This document shows positions 16,586 to 24,304 of a DNA stretch of 42,777 bases, piece by piece (position 1 is the first letter of the stretch; each line of letters starts with the position of its first letter). This DNA comes from JAKPCT01 sp029553165 (GTDB lineage: Bacteria; Bacillota; UBA4882; UBA8346). The stretch spans positions 1 to 42,777 of the forward strand of contig DAORZT010000021.1 in assembly GCA_035359995.1 (NCBI GenBank), written 5' to 3'. The position numbers and the translations under genes are program-made. The notes beneath the pieces are model-generated. The model saw only the letters and a program-made list of their open reading frames with translations, ran no database searches and was not told the origin of the DNA.

Positions 16586-17983
16586 TTAATAATAAAGATC
16601 GCGTTCTCCGGCTTTAATCCGTTCCAATTTGGAATGAAGTTCCTGTTGGAGATGTTGATCGGTTATTGAATTAATGGAGTTTTCAATTTGTTGTGCGCCA
16701 ATAATCCTGGTTTCTGGCGATGCGTAATCTTCTAAGAATTCCTGAAAGGTTAAAATTGCATTGGGAGTACATACTTTTCCAATCGTCCCTGATTTGGCAA
16801 GCTCCATAAAGCGGTCGCCGGTGCGTCCTTGCCGGTAGCAAGCAGTGCAAAAACTGGGAAGATAACCATCCTGACAGAGTTCGTTGAGGATTGTATCCGG
16901 AGCCCGGTGATCACCGACTTCAAACTGATTGGTAGGTTGCGAATCTTTCTGGAATTCTTTCGAATAGCCGCCAACACCGGTACAAGAACCGGCTGAAATT
17001 TGAGAGACGCCCAGGTTGATAATTTCACGACGGAAATCAGCATTTTCCCTGGTTGATAAGATAATCCCGGTGTATGGCAGTGCTAAGCGAATCAGTGCAA
17101 CAATCTTTTTAAAGTCAGCGTCTGAAACTAAATATGGGAAATTGTTAAGCTGAACTCCTGATGCTTGGCGCAATCGTGGAACCGAGACCGTATGGGGTCC
17201 GACCCCAAAATTAGCTTCCAGGTGTTGAGAGTGAAGCAGCAGTGCAATTAATTCATAGCGAAAATCGTAAAGTCCAAAGAGGACTCCGGCACCAACATCA
17301 TCAATTCCTGCTGCCATTGCCCGGTCAAAAGCGTTTAAGTGCCATAAGTAATTGTGTTTAGGCCCGCTAGGGTGGTATTTTTCATAAGAAGCACGGTGAT
17401 AGGTTTCCTGGAAGAGGATATAAGTTCCAATTCCGGCTTCCTTAAGTTTTTGATAGTCGTCTACGGTTGTAGCGGCAATGTTAACATTGATCCGGCGGAT
17501 ATTGCCCCGTTTATATCTGGTTTGGTAAATTGTTTTAATTGATTCTAAAACATAATCTAACGGGCAATTTTCGGGATCCTCTCCGGTCTCAACAGCAATC
17601 CGTTTATGTCCCAGGTCTTCTAATGCTTCTACTTCCTTAATGATCTCCGCTTGTGTCAACCGGCGGCGATGGATACCACTTTTAGCGTGATAACCACAAT
17701 AAACACAACTGTTGATACAATAATTTGATAAATAGAGTGGCGCAAAAATTACAATCCGATTGCCATAGATCTTTGATTTTACTTCACTGGCAAGCTTGAA
17801 AATCTGTTCCCAAATTTCAGGATCGGTGATATTCAACAGACAAGCGACTTCGATTGGTTCAAGTCCGTCAGCGCGGGCTGCTTTCTCAAGAATCCGGGGT
17901 AATCTGTCAGACAGCTTTTGACCATCTTCGAGAATATTCCAAACGGTATTGTCATTTATGAATAGATGTTTAATATCATGCAT
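16586..17983 (-). CDS. hydG: [FeFe]-hydrogenase maturase HydG, radical SAM tyrosine lyase
   Basis: HydG cleaves tyrosine to make the CO and CN- ligands of the H-cluster on an Fe-Cys synthon. The 465-aa length is typical. The radical-SAM cluster motif is NYCINSCVYCGYH (CxxxCxxC) near residue 88. The C-terminal auxiliary cluster is CTACYRQGRTGDRFM near 379 with a further Cys about 22 residues on (GKVCTPNA), as in known HydG; ThiH lacks this. The GGAGG lies eight bases before ATG 17983, and the gene overlaps hydE by 8 bp, showing translational coupling. Confidence 0.97.
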   Translation of the reverse strand: MHDIKHLFINDNTVWNILEDGQKLSDRLPRILEKAARADGLEPIEVACLLNITDPEIWEQIFKLASEVKSKIYGNRIVIFAPLYLSNYCINSCVYCGYHAKSGIHRRRLTQAEIIKEVEALEDLGHKRIAVETGEDPENCPLDYVLESIKTIYQTRYKRGNIRRINVNIAATTVDDYQKLKEAGIGTYILFQETYHRASYEKYHPSGPKHNYLWHLNAFDRAMAAGIDDVGAGVLFGLYDFRYELIALLLHSQHLEANFGVGPHTVSVPRLRQASGVQLNNFPYLVSDADFKKIVALIRLALPYTGIILSTRENADFRREIINLGVSQISAGSCTGVGGYSKEFQKDSQPTNQFEVGDHRAPDTILNELCQDGYLPSFCTACYRQGRTGDRFMELAKSGTIGKVCTPNAILTFQEFLEDYASPETRIIGAQQIENSINSITDQHLQQELHSKLERIKAGERDLYY

Positions 17984-19040
17984 GGTTTTGCCTCCTTAGC
18001 CATTTTTGGTTATGTCCGAAGTCAGTGGCAACGGTACGCCCCAGTTGGTAAATCTTCGTCGTGATACAACCATGACAGTGGGTTGCTGACTCATTAGTAC
18101 AGATTTTATTGGGGTATAGCTCATAGTCGCTACGGTATTTAACCGGGGTCAGATTTGGCATAACCACATTTGCGCCTGCCTGGAGTGCTAATTCCCGGCC
18201 TTGTGGGTGAATACTGCCTAAGGCAGTAGTAGCAGGGATCAGCGCTTCCGGAAGTGTTAGTCGCGCTAAAGCAACCATCAACAGTGTTAATGCTAAATCC
18301 CCTTGGCTATTAACGCCCAAGGGCGTTTTGGGATGGGGAATGAAGGGTCCGATACCGACCATATCCGCATCAAGCTCCTTTAATAACTCCAAATCACTGA
18401 TTAAATCTTCCGGAGTTTGTTGGGGTAATCCGACCATGAATCCCGAGCCAACCTGATAACCGATCTCCTTCAAAATTTTTAATAGTTGAATCCGGTGTTC
18501 CAGACTCTGTCCGGGATGGAGTTTTTGATAGAGGACCGGGTTGGCAGTCTCGTGACGCATTAAATATCTTCGGGCACCGGCTTGGTACCAGAGTTCATAA
18601 TCGTTAGGATGGCGTTCACCGAGACTTAAAGTGACAACCAGACCAAGTGCGGTAATTTCCTCGATTGCTTCTGCAAGCATCTTGGCAGAATAGAACGGAT
18701 CTTCCCCTGATTGCAGGACAATAGTCTTAAAACCGAGTCCGGCTCCTGTTTGAGCAGTTGCGACAATTTCCGCAACGGTCATTCGGTAACGGGTTAAACT
18801 GCTATTATCTCTGCGAATTCCACAGTACAAGCAATTATTCCGACAGTAGTTGGAGATCTCGATTAATCCCCGGAGATGGACATCGTTACCGACCATCATT
18901 AACCGCACCTGATTGGCGAGGTTTAAAACGGCTTTAGCTTCTGGAGAGGCTGGATTTTTAATGATCTCAATTAGTTGGGTCCGATCTTCCAAAACCGAGT
19001 TGATGGTTGTTGTTAAATCATTATGGAGTGGATTGAACAT
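17976..19040 (-). CDS. hydE: [FeFe]-hydrogenase maturase HydE, radical SAM
   Basis: HydE is a 354-aa radical-SAM enzyme acting in assembly of the diiron subcluster, on the Cys-Fe(CO)2CN product of HydG according to recent work on the family. The cluster motif NYCRNNCLYCGIRRDN sits near residue 62 and is followed by the GEDPFYS and GLGVVTLSLGERHPNDY-like barrel segments. A C-terminal Cys pair (ATHCHGC near 324) may hold the optional second cluster seen in some HydE proteins. It follows the TM1266-like gene by 15 bp and overlaps hydG. Confidence 0.95.
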   Translation of the reverse strand: MFNPLHNDLTTTINSVLEDRTQLIEIIKNPASPEAKAVLNLANQVRLMMVGNDVHLRGLIEISNYCRNNCLYCGIRRDNSSLTRYRMTVAEIVATAQTGAGLGFKTIVLQSGEDPFYSAKMLAEAIEEITALGLVVTLSLGERHPNDYELWYQAGARRYLMRHETANPVLYQKLHPGQSLEHRIQLLKILKEIGYQVGSGFMVGLPQQTPEDLISDLELLKELDADMVGIGPFIPHPKTPLGVNSQGDLALTLLMVALARLTLPEALIPATTALGSIHPQGRELALQAGANVVMPNLTPVKYRSDYELYPNKICTNESATHCHGCITTKIYQLGRTVATDFGHNQKWLRRQNHA

Positions 19041-19055
19041 AACATCACCAGCCTT

Positions 19056-19310
19056 TTATCGTTTTGCGATCGCCACTTTGGCGCTGACACCAGGAAGACT
19101 TCCTAATTTACCGGTCAACGTATTGATTTCATTTTCAGTCGCATCAATTACCAAGGATAAGACAGATATATTCCTTTCCCGGTAAGGGATTCCCATTCGG
19201 CCAATGATGATGTCGCCAAAATCGCTGATCAAATTATTGAGGCGGGTCTGAACCTCTTTGGGATTATCAATAACAATCGCAATAATTCCAATCTTTCGTT
19301 CTGAATTCAT
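19056..19310 (-). CDS. TM1266-family small protein (iron-only hydrogenase system)
   Basis: An 84-aa ACT/NikR-like protein of the family annotated as 'TM1266 family iron-only hydrogenase system putative regulator'. The sequence KIGIIAIVIDNP...VQTRLNNLISDFGDIIIGRMGIPYRERNISVLSLVIDATENEINTL shows the beta-alpha-beta ferredoxin-like pattern of ACT-type ligand-binding domains but has no DNA-binding helix. These genes regularly accompany hydEFG. ATG 19310 with AAAGGAG nine bases upstream is chosen over TTG 19319, which abuts the RBS. It is the first gene of the operon and follows the folded leader. Confidence 0.85.
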   Translation of the reverse strand: MNSERKIGIIAIVIDNPKEVQTRLNNLISDFGDIIIGRMGIPYRERNISVLSLVIDATENEINTLTGKLGSLPGVSAKVAIAKR

Positions 19311-19329
19311 ATCAATCAACTCCTTTGTT

Positions 19330-19511
19330 AAAATAAAAATCCCATCCTGAATTGAGGATGGGAAAATAGACTAGCTGGCAAAGAATAGTTGCTGCTCTTT
19401 CAATGTTCCTTCACCTCAGGCTGCTGCCTTCATTTCAGGAATTGGTTATTTGGTTTGGTGACACTCATTTTCAAGGAGCTCTCCTCAAAAACAAGTGGAT
19501 CTGTTAGTTCA
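19330..19511 (-). promoter_or_regulatory. Structured leader with terminator upstream of the hyd operon
   Basis: On the minus strand, between the promoter and the first gene, the RNA can form a 10-bp hairpin with a GAGC loop (around 19471-19494), an irregular arm CAATTCCT/AGGAACATTG enclosing AGGC-AGCA-GCCT with a symmetric GAAATGA/GAGGTGA internal loop (19405-19446), AAAGA/TCTTT (about 19380-19401), and a terminator (CCCATCCT, loop of 6, AGGATGGG, then ATTTTTATTTT) at 19330-19362. GCAGCA, GCAGCA and CCAGC recur. It does not match the SAM, T-box, TPP, cobalamin, glycine or c-di-GMP consensus that I know. Confidence 0.55.
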
Positions 19512-19540
19512 ATAATATACGCTGGGACAATTAATGTCAA
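19512..19540 (-). promoter_or_regulatory. Sigma-A promoter of the hyd maturation operon
   Basis: On the minus strand a perfect TTGACA (complement of 19535-19540), a 17-bp spacer and TATTAT (complement of 19512-19517). Confidence 0.85.
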
Positions 19541-19618
19541 TCATTTGTAGCTAAAATTTTGCTTCAAGGCTAAAGTGATATCTTTTAAATGTTGATATTA
19601 CTAAATAATAAATTTTGA

Positions 19619-20272
19619 TCATTCTTTAACAATTACTTCAATTCCGTTCCACCAGGTTTCGGCATTACCTTCCGTTTTTATCTTAATAACTGATTTTAGA
19701 GTTGGATTATTGTTGAGGAATGTATTAACTGCTCTTTCGACGCGTTCATAATTTAGATCATCAACGATGATAACACTTTTTGGAGCTAAGTGAGGTACTA
19801 TCATGTTTAAACCTTCGAGCTCATCTTCAAATGAATGTGAGCCATCGTAAAAGTAAACATTTACTTTTAAATTTGGTTCTTTGCTAAATAGATGTCGAAT
19901 CGCTTCACGATAATCCATATTGTAGTACTCAACGTTTTTCACTTCACTGAACTTATTTAAATTTGCTTTTAATATTTCTTCATTTTTTCCATCGGAATTA
20001 TATAAGTGAAAGTTATCGACACCAATACATCGTGTGCTTGGATTATATAAAGCAGCACTTAACAGGCTACAACCTCGAAAAATACCAATTTCCAAGTAGA
20101 TACCGTCTTTGGCATAAGTTCTTACCAAGAGATTTATTAAAAAGCGTACGTTTTCGCAACTCATTCCTTCTACTTGGCGCTCTTTTAAAATATGCATCGA
20201 CCGATCTTTGGGGTGGAGATCGGTTAGGTAGTTATCCCAGTATTGATTTAATAGCTTAATTACATTTGACAT
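19619..20272 (-). CDS. Class I SAM-dependent methyltransferase-like protein (Methyltransf_24 type)
   Basis: A 217-aa cytosolic protein with the Rossmann-like SAM fold: motif I YLEIGIFRGCSLLSAAL near residue 62, CIGVDNFH near 85, YFYDGSHSFEDELEGL near 129 and VIIVDDLNYERV near 155. The DGSH and VDD acidic pairs are typical of the family that includes class-I O-methyltransferases and cephalosporin-hydroxylase relatives. The substrate cannot be read. GGAG precedes the ATG. It lies alone between the hyd leader and metY, separated from metY by a terminator, so it is probably its own transcript. Confidence 0.78.
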   Translation of the reverse strand: MSNVIKLLNQYWDNYLTDLHPKDRSMHILKERQVEGMSCENVRFLINLLVRTYAKDGIYLEIGIFRGCSLLSAALYNPSTRCIGVDNFHLYNSDGKNEEILKANLNKFSEVKNVEYYNMDYREAIRHLFSKEPNLKVNVYFYDGSHSFEDELEGLNMIVPHLAPKSVIIVDDLNYERVERAVNTFLNNNPTLKSVIKIKTEGNAETWWNGIEVIVKE

Positions 20273-20346
20273 TTTTTCTCCTTAACTTTAAAGATGTGTT
20301 TGTCAATGGACCCAGGTCAATTTTCGAATTAAATGTTTTTTAAATA

Positions 20347-20377
20347 AAAAATAGACTATTTACCATAGTCTATTTTT
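20347..20377. terminator. Terminator after metY
   Basis: A 12-bp perfect stem (AAAAATAGACTA, loop of 7, TAGTCTATTTTT) lies 68 bp beyond the metY stop on the minus strand, with a U run built into its 3' arm. Confidence 0.85.
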
Positions 20378-20444
20378 AACAAATTATGAGTTTAGCTGTT
20401 TAATTGTGCTGGAAAATAAGCATTAAATGGAGTATTACTTTAAA

Positions 20445-21731
20445 TTAATTAATTTGCTCCAAGGCTTGGGCAATATCTTCAATAATATCTTCGACATTCT
20501 CGATTCCAATTGAGAGCCTGATGAAATCGGGAGTAACTCCGGTAGCCAGTTGCTCTTCCTCGCTCAACTGTTGATGGGTAGTTGAGGCAGGGTGGATTAC
20601 CAGTGATTTGGCATCGCCGATATTGGCAAGATGCGACAGGAGTTTTACATTATTAATAAATGCAATACCAGCTTCTTTACCACCTTTAATACCAAATCCG
20701 ATAATCGCTCCGGTTCCGTTTGGCAGATATTTTTGAGCTTTGCTATATTGCGGACTGTCAGGGAGTCCGGGATAATTGACCCAAGATACTTTGGGATGGG
20801 ATTGTAAGAACTTAGCGACTGCCAAGGCGTTTTCACTATGACGTGGCATCCTTAAATGCAGAGTTTCAAGCCCTTGTAAAAACATAAACGAGTTAAAAGG
20901 TGATACTGCAGGGCCAAGATCGCGTAACAGTGTGACACGGGCTTTGATGATATAAGCAATATTTCCTAATGGTTTTAGAGCTTCGACGAAATTGATCCCG
21001 TGATAACTTGGATCCGGATCGGCAATTAAGGGGAATTTACCGTTGGTCCAATCAAATTTACCGGAGTCAACAATTACTCCACCGATTGAAGTACCATGAC
21101 CACCAATGAATTTAGTCGCCGAGTAAACGACAATATCAGCTCCATGCTCAATTGGCCGGACCAGATAAGGGACAGCGGTATTATCGACAATTAGCGGAAT
21201 ACCGTTACGATGAGCAATAGCGGCCACTGCTTCAAAGTCAAGGACGTCCAGTTTCGGATTACCGATTGATTCGGCATAGATTGCCTTGGTCTTAGGGGTG
21301 ATTGCTTTTTCAAAGTTTTCCGGTTTTGAAGAATCGACAAATTTGACGGTGATGCCTAAGCGGGCCAAGGTATAATGGAATAAATTATAAGTACCGCCAT
21401 AGAGATTATCCGCTGAAACAATCTCGTCACCTGCCTGGGCGATGTTTAAGATTGACAGTGTTATTGCTGACTGGCCGGAGGCAACCGCTAATGCTCCGAC
21501 TCCGCCTTCTAAGGCGGCAATTCTTTGTTCAAAGACATCGGTAGTAGGGTTCATTAAGCGGGTATATATGTTACCAAATTCTTTTAAGGCAAATAAATTG
21601 GCCGCGTGTTCTGTACTTTTAAACTGATATGAAGTAGTTTGATGAATTGGTACTGCTCTTGATCCGGTTACCGGATCCGGTGTTTGTCCGGCATGAACTG
21701 CCAGGGTTTCGGGGCGATAGGGTTTTGACAT
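20445..21731 (-). CDS. metY: O-acetylhomoserine sulfhydrylase (aminocarboxypropyltransferase)
   Basis: A PLP enzyme of the Cys/Met metabolism family, 428 aa, that makes homocysteine from O-acetylhomoserine and sulfide. Evidence is ETLAVHAGQTPDPVTGSRAVPIHQ at the start, SGQSAITL near 83, the PLP lysine in VVYSATKFIGGHG near 208 and SHLANIGDAKSLVIHPASTTH near 368, typical of MetY rather than MetB/MetC. GAGGAGG precedes the ATG. It stands alone behind an S-box-like leader, so it should respond to SAM. Its acyl donor would come from the adjacent divergent metA. A second, diverged MetY lies at 27452 in the sulfur-carrier cluster. Confidence 0.93.
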   Translation of the reverse strand: MSKPYRPETLAVHAGQTPDPVTGSRAVPIHQTTSYQFKSTEHAANLFALKEFGNIYTRLMNPTTDVFEQRIAALEGGVGALAVASGQSAITLSILNIAQAGDEIVSADNLYGGTYNLFHYTLARLGITVKFVDSSKPENFEKAITPKTKAIYAESIGNPKLDVLDFEAVAAIAHRNGIPLIVDNTAVPYLVRPIEHGADIVVYSATKFIGGHGTSIGGVIVDSGKFDWTNGKFPLIADPDPSYHGINFVEALKPLGNIAYIIKARVTLLRDLGPAVSPFNSFMFLQGLETLHLRMPRHSENALAVAKFLQSHPKVSWVNYPGLPDSPQYSKAQKYLPNGTGAIIGFGIKGGKEAGIAFINNVKLLSHLANIGDAKSLVIHPASTTHQQLSEEEQLATGVTPDFIRLSIGIENVEDIIEDIAQALEQIN

Positions 21732-21773
21732 TGTTAATTCCTCCTCATTTTTATTTAATTTTTCATTTTTATA

Positions 21774-21900
21774 ATAAAAAAACCTCCCAAGGGGCTACTT
21801 GTTCCTGCTTATCTTAAAAGCAACTAACTTTGTGGGAATTGACACCATTAATGCTTATGGTTACCAGGGTCTCGTTGGGTCATTCCTCAAGGTTGCTGAA
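21774..21900 (-). promoter_or_regulatory. S-box-like (SAM-I clan) leader of metY
   Basis: On the minus strand the leader has ACCCTGGTAACC, a small hairpin ACCAT/ATGGT, then GGTGTCAATTCC, at the positions of the SAM-I elements CCCgGCAACC, P3 and GGTGcTAAaTCC. GGAAT/ATTCC can form P2. Either AGCAAC/GTTGCT closes the whole element, or AAAG/CTTT forms a short P4 with AAGATAAG as the P1 3' strand. A run of seven U lies 43 nt before the start codon. A TATAAT (complement of 21912-21917) with a poor -35 box precedes it. The match is clear but divergent, so the class (SAM-I versus a relative) is uncertain. Confidence 0.55.
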
Positions 21901-22040
21901 GTATATTTAGTATTATAATAAAGATTGATAATCATTTCGCTCCAGGCGTGGCCTTTATTTTAACAAAACCGACCGGATTAATAGGATATAATTTGAACTA
22001 ATTATATAATGCGCCAAAACTAATGTCAAGCAATGATTTG

Positions 22041-22086
22041 TAACTGGGTTGTAAATCTTGACTAATTAAACCCGGTTACTTATAAT
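22041..22086 (+). promoter_or_regulatory. metA promoter with flanking inverted repeat
   Basis: TTGACT (22058-22063), a 17-bp spacer and a perfect TATAAT (22081-22086). An inverted repeat TAACTGGGTT (22041-22050) and AACCCGGTTA (22069-22078), nine of ten bases matching, surrounds the -35 box and is placed like a repressor site. No S-box precedes metA itself. Confidence 0.7.
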
Positions 22087-22132
22087 ATTAATCATCTTTT
22101 GGAGTAATGTTATCTGGATAAGGAGAATTATC

Positions 22133-23050
22133 ATGCCAATTAAAATCCCTAATAATCTACCCGCAACTGAAATATTGAATAACGAAAACATCTTTGTTAT
22201 GACAGAAGATCGGGCGATTCACCAGGATATTCGTCCATTACAAATTGTAATCATGAATCTGATGCCAACCAAAATCGTGACTGAAACTCAATTGCTAAGG
22301 TTGTTGGGGAATACTCCGATTCAGGTTGAAGTTATTTTACTACATCCGAAATCACATGTTTCGAAAAATACCCCTGAGGATCATTTGCTGGAGTTTTATA
22401 CTCATTTTGATCAGATTAAGGATAACAAATATGATGGTCTGATTATTACGGGTGCTCCTGTAGAACAAATGCCTTTTGAAGAAGTTGACTATTGGGAAGA
22501 ATTGAAAGAGCTGATGGATTGGTCTTTACATAATGTCTATTCGACATTTCATATCTGTTGGGGAGCCCAGGCAGGTCTGTACCACCATTATGGAATACCA
22601 AAAGTGGACTTACCACAAAAGATGTTTGGGGTTTTCTCACACCACCGTTCTAAGCAACATGTCAAACTATTGCGGGGGTTTGACGATGAGTTTTTAGCGC
22701 CCCATTCACGCCATACCGGGATTAACCGGAGTGATATTGAAAGCAATCCTAACCTGGAGATTTTAGCGGAGTCCGATGAAGCCGGTGCCTATATCATTGC
22801 ATCCAAAGATGGACGGCAGATCTTTGTTACCGGTCATTCCGAGTATGATCCTGATACTTTGAAGACCGAATATACCCGTGACCTTTCCAGAGGGTTACCG
22901 ATTGATCCTCCTAAAAACTATTTTCCGGATAACGATCCTGAAAAGCCACCCATTATAAAATGGAGAGCCCATTCTAATTTATTGTTTTCAAATTGGTTGA
23001 ATTACTATGTATATCAAGAAACACCATATGATTTAAAGGAATTGAAGTAA
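22133..23050 (+). CDS. metA: Homoserine O-acetyltransferase (MetA type)
   Basis: A 305-aa member of the MetA (HTS/HTA) family that activates the homoserine hydroxyl for sulfur insertion. The catalytic Cys is C142 in FHICWGAQAGLYHHYG, with H235 and E237 in TGHSEYDP. Residue 111 is Glu (GAPVEQM); work on Bacillus cereus MetA showed Glu here selects acetyl-CoA while Gly selects succinyl-CoA. So despite the common 'succinyltransferase' name the product is predicted to be O-acetylhomoserine, the substrate of both MetY enzymes nearby. AAGGAG precedes the ATG. A terminator follows. Confidence 0.95.
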   Translation: MPIKIPNNLPATEILNNENIFVMTEDRAIHQDIRPLQIVIMNLMPTKIVTETQLLRLLGNTPIQVEVILLHPKSHVSKNTPEDHLLEFYTHFDQIKDNKYDGLIITGAPVEQMPFEEVDYWEELKELMDWSLHNVYSTFHICWGAQAGLYHHYGIPKVDLPQKMFGVFSHHRSKQHVKLLRGFDDEFLAPHSRHTGINRSDIESNPNLEILAESDEAGAYIIASKDGRQIFVTGHSEYDPDTLKTEYTRDLSRGLPIDPPKNYFPDNDPEKPPIIKWRAHSNLLFSNWLNYYVYQETPYDLKELK

Positions 23051-23080
23051 GTAAACAATCATTTATGGCTGAATTGTTCA

Positions 23081-23125
23081 AAAAATCACCGAGATTCACC
23101 AAGGATCGCAGGTGATTTTTTATTT
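23081..23125 (+). terminator. Terminator of metA
   Basis: A 10-bp stem (AAAAATCACC 23081-23090 with GGTGATTTTT 23111-23120) with a 20-nt loop runs into TATTTTT. Confidence 0.75.
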
Positions 23126-23150
23126 TTAAAAATTTTAATAATTTTAAATG

Positions 23151-23179
23151 TTGACTTTTTGATAAGGCTGGAGTAATAT
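23151..23179 (+). promoter_or_regulatory. Candidate promoter of the sulfate assimilation operon
   Basis: TTGACT (23151-23156), 17 bp and TAATAT (23174-23179); an alternative TATACT at 23177 would give a 20-bp spacer. About 100 nt of leader follows with no clear hairpin or S-box. GGTAGGAATACAT at 23200 faintly resembles the CymR-type GGAAT site, but the spacing of the other half does not fit. Confidence 0.55.
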
Positions 23180-23287
23180 ACTAATACATAAGTAAATTGG
23201 TAGGAATACATGGAAATATTTTTTTGAAATTAAATCTTACTAAGTTGATGGAAAAACTAATAATTAAAACTTGAAAGGTGGAGGTTT

Positions 23288-24304
23288 ATGATGGTTAAGA
23301 AGACGGCTTTATTAATTTTATTGTTGGGAGCAATCCTGATGACCAATCTGATGTTAGCAAATGCTGAACCAAAGACGATTACTTTACTTAATGTTTCTTA
23401 TGATCCAACCCGCGAATTATATAAAGAATTTAATGTGGCGTTTGCGAAGTATTGGAAACAAAAAACGGGTCAGACAGTTGTTATCCAACAGTCGCATGCT
23501 GGTTCGGGAGCACAGGCCCGTGCGGTAATCGATGGTTTGGAAGCTGATGTCGTTACCCTGGCACTGGCTTATGATATTGATGTCTTATATGAACAAGCTA
23601 AATTAATCTCTAAAGATTGGCAATCAAAATTACCCAATAATAGTTCCCCTTATACCTCAACAATTGTCTTTTTGGTCCGAAAGGGGAACCCCAAAGGGAT
23701 TAAAGATTGGGATGATTTAGTCAAACCGGGTGTGAGTGTAATCTCTCCAAACCCCAAAACATCAGGTGGTGCCAGATGGAATTACTTAGCCGCCTGGGGT
23801 TATAGTTTGAAGAAGAATAAAGGTAATGCTGAGAAAGCAAAAGATTTTGTAACACGCCTCTTTAAAAATGTTCCGGTTTTAGATTCCGGTGCCAGGGGAG
23901 CAACCAACACTTTTGTGCAACGGGGGATTGGTGATGTGTTGCTCGCATGGGAAAACGAAGCATTCTTAGCAATTAATGAGCTTGGTAAAGACAAATTTGA
24001 AATTGTGGTGCCGTCATTGAGTATTTTAGCAGAACCGCCGGTAACTGTGGTTACTAAATATGCAACTAAACATCAGACCCAAAAAGTTGCCGAGGCTTAT
24101 CTGAAATATCTTTATTCGGCAGAAGGCCAGGAGATTGCCGCTAAAAACTATTATCGTCCCCGTTTGAAGGCGGTAGCTGATAAATATAGTTACTTTGCTA
24201 AAGTGGAGTTATTCACCATCGACCAACTGTTTGGCGGTTGGCAAAAAGCCCAAAAAGAACATTTTAGCGATGGCGGCACTTTTGATCAAATTTACCGTAG
24301 ATGA
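23288..24304 (+). CDS. sbp: Sulfate ABC transporter substrate-binding protein
   Basis: A 338-aa exported solute-binding protein that delivers sulfate (or thiosulfate) to CysTWA. Residues 1-27 form a signal peptide (KK followed by a Leu-rich core) with a likely cut after ANA. The mature start holds the family signature NVSYDPTRELYKEFN, with QSHAGSGAQARAVIDGLEADVVTLAL near 64, SPNPKTSGGARW near 149 and the LLAWENEA segment near 218. There is no lipobox Cys. GGTGGAGG precedes the ATG; an ATG one codon on is equally possible. It opens the operon and its TGA overlaps the ATG of cysT. Confidence 0.95.
   Translation: MMVKKTALLILLLGAILMTNLMLANAEPKTITLLNVSYDPTRELYKEFNVAFAKYWKQKTGQTVVIQQSHAGSGAQARAVIDGLEADVVTLALAYDIDVLYEQAKLISKDWQSKLPNNSSPYTSTIVFLVRKGNPKGIKDWDDLVKPGVSVISPNPKTSGGARWNYLAAWGYSLKKNKGNAEKAKDFVTRLFKNVPVLDSGARGATNTFVQRGIGDVLLAWENEAFLAINELGKDKFEIVVPSLSILAEPPVTVVTKYATKHQTQKVAEAYLKYLYSAEGQEIAAKNYYRPRLKAVADKYSYFAKVELFTIDQLFGGWQKAQKEHFSDGGTFDQIYRR

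Noticed and set aside
19330..19511. T-box or S-box upstream of the hyd operon
   Set aside because: No TGGNACCGCG and no GCAACC/GGTGCTAA elements.
21920..21940. Fur-box-like GATTGATAATCATTT upstream of metY
   Set aside because: Only one heptamer half matches well; the other half is poor, and iron control of metY is not expected.
23174..23220. CymR-type operator at the sulfate operon promoter
   Set aside because: TAATAC and TAGGAAT halves occur, but spacing does not fit the CymR consensus and no cymR is in the window.
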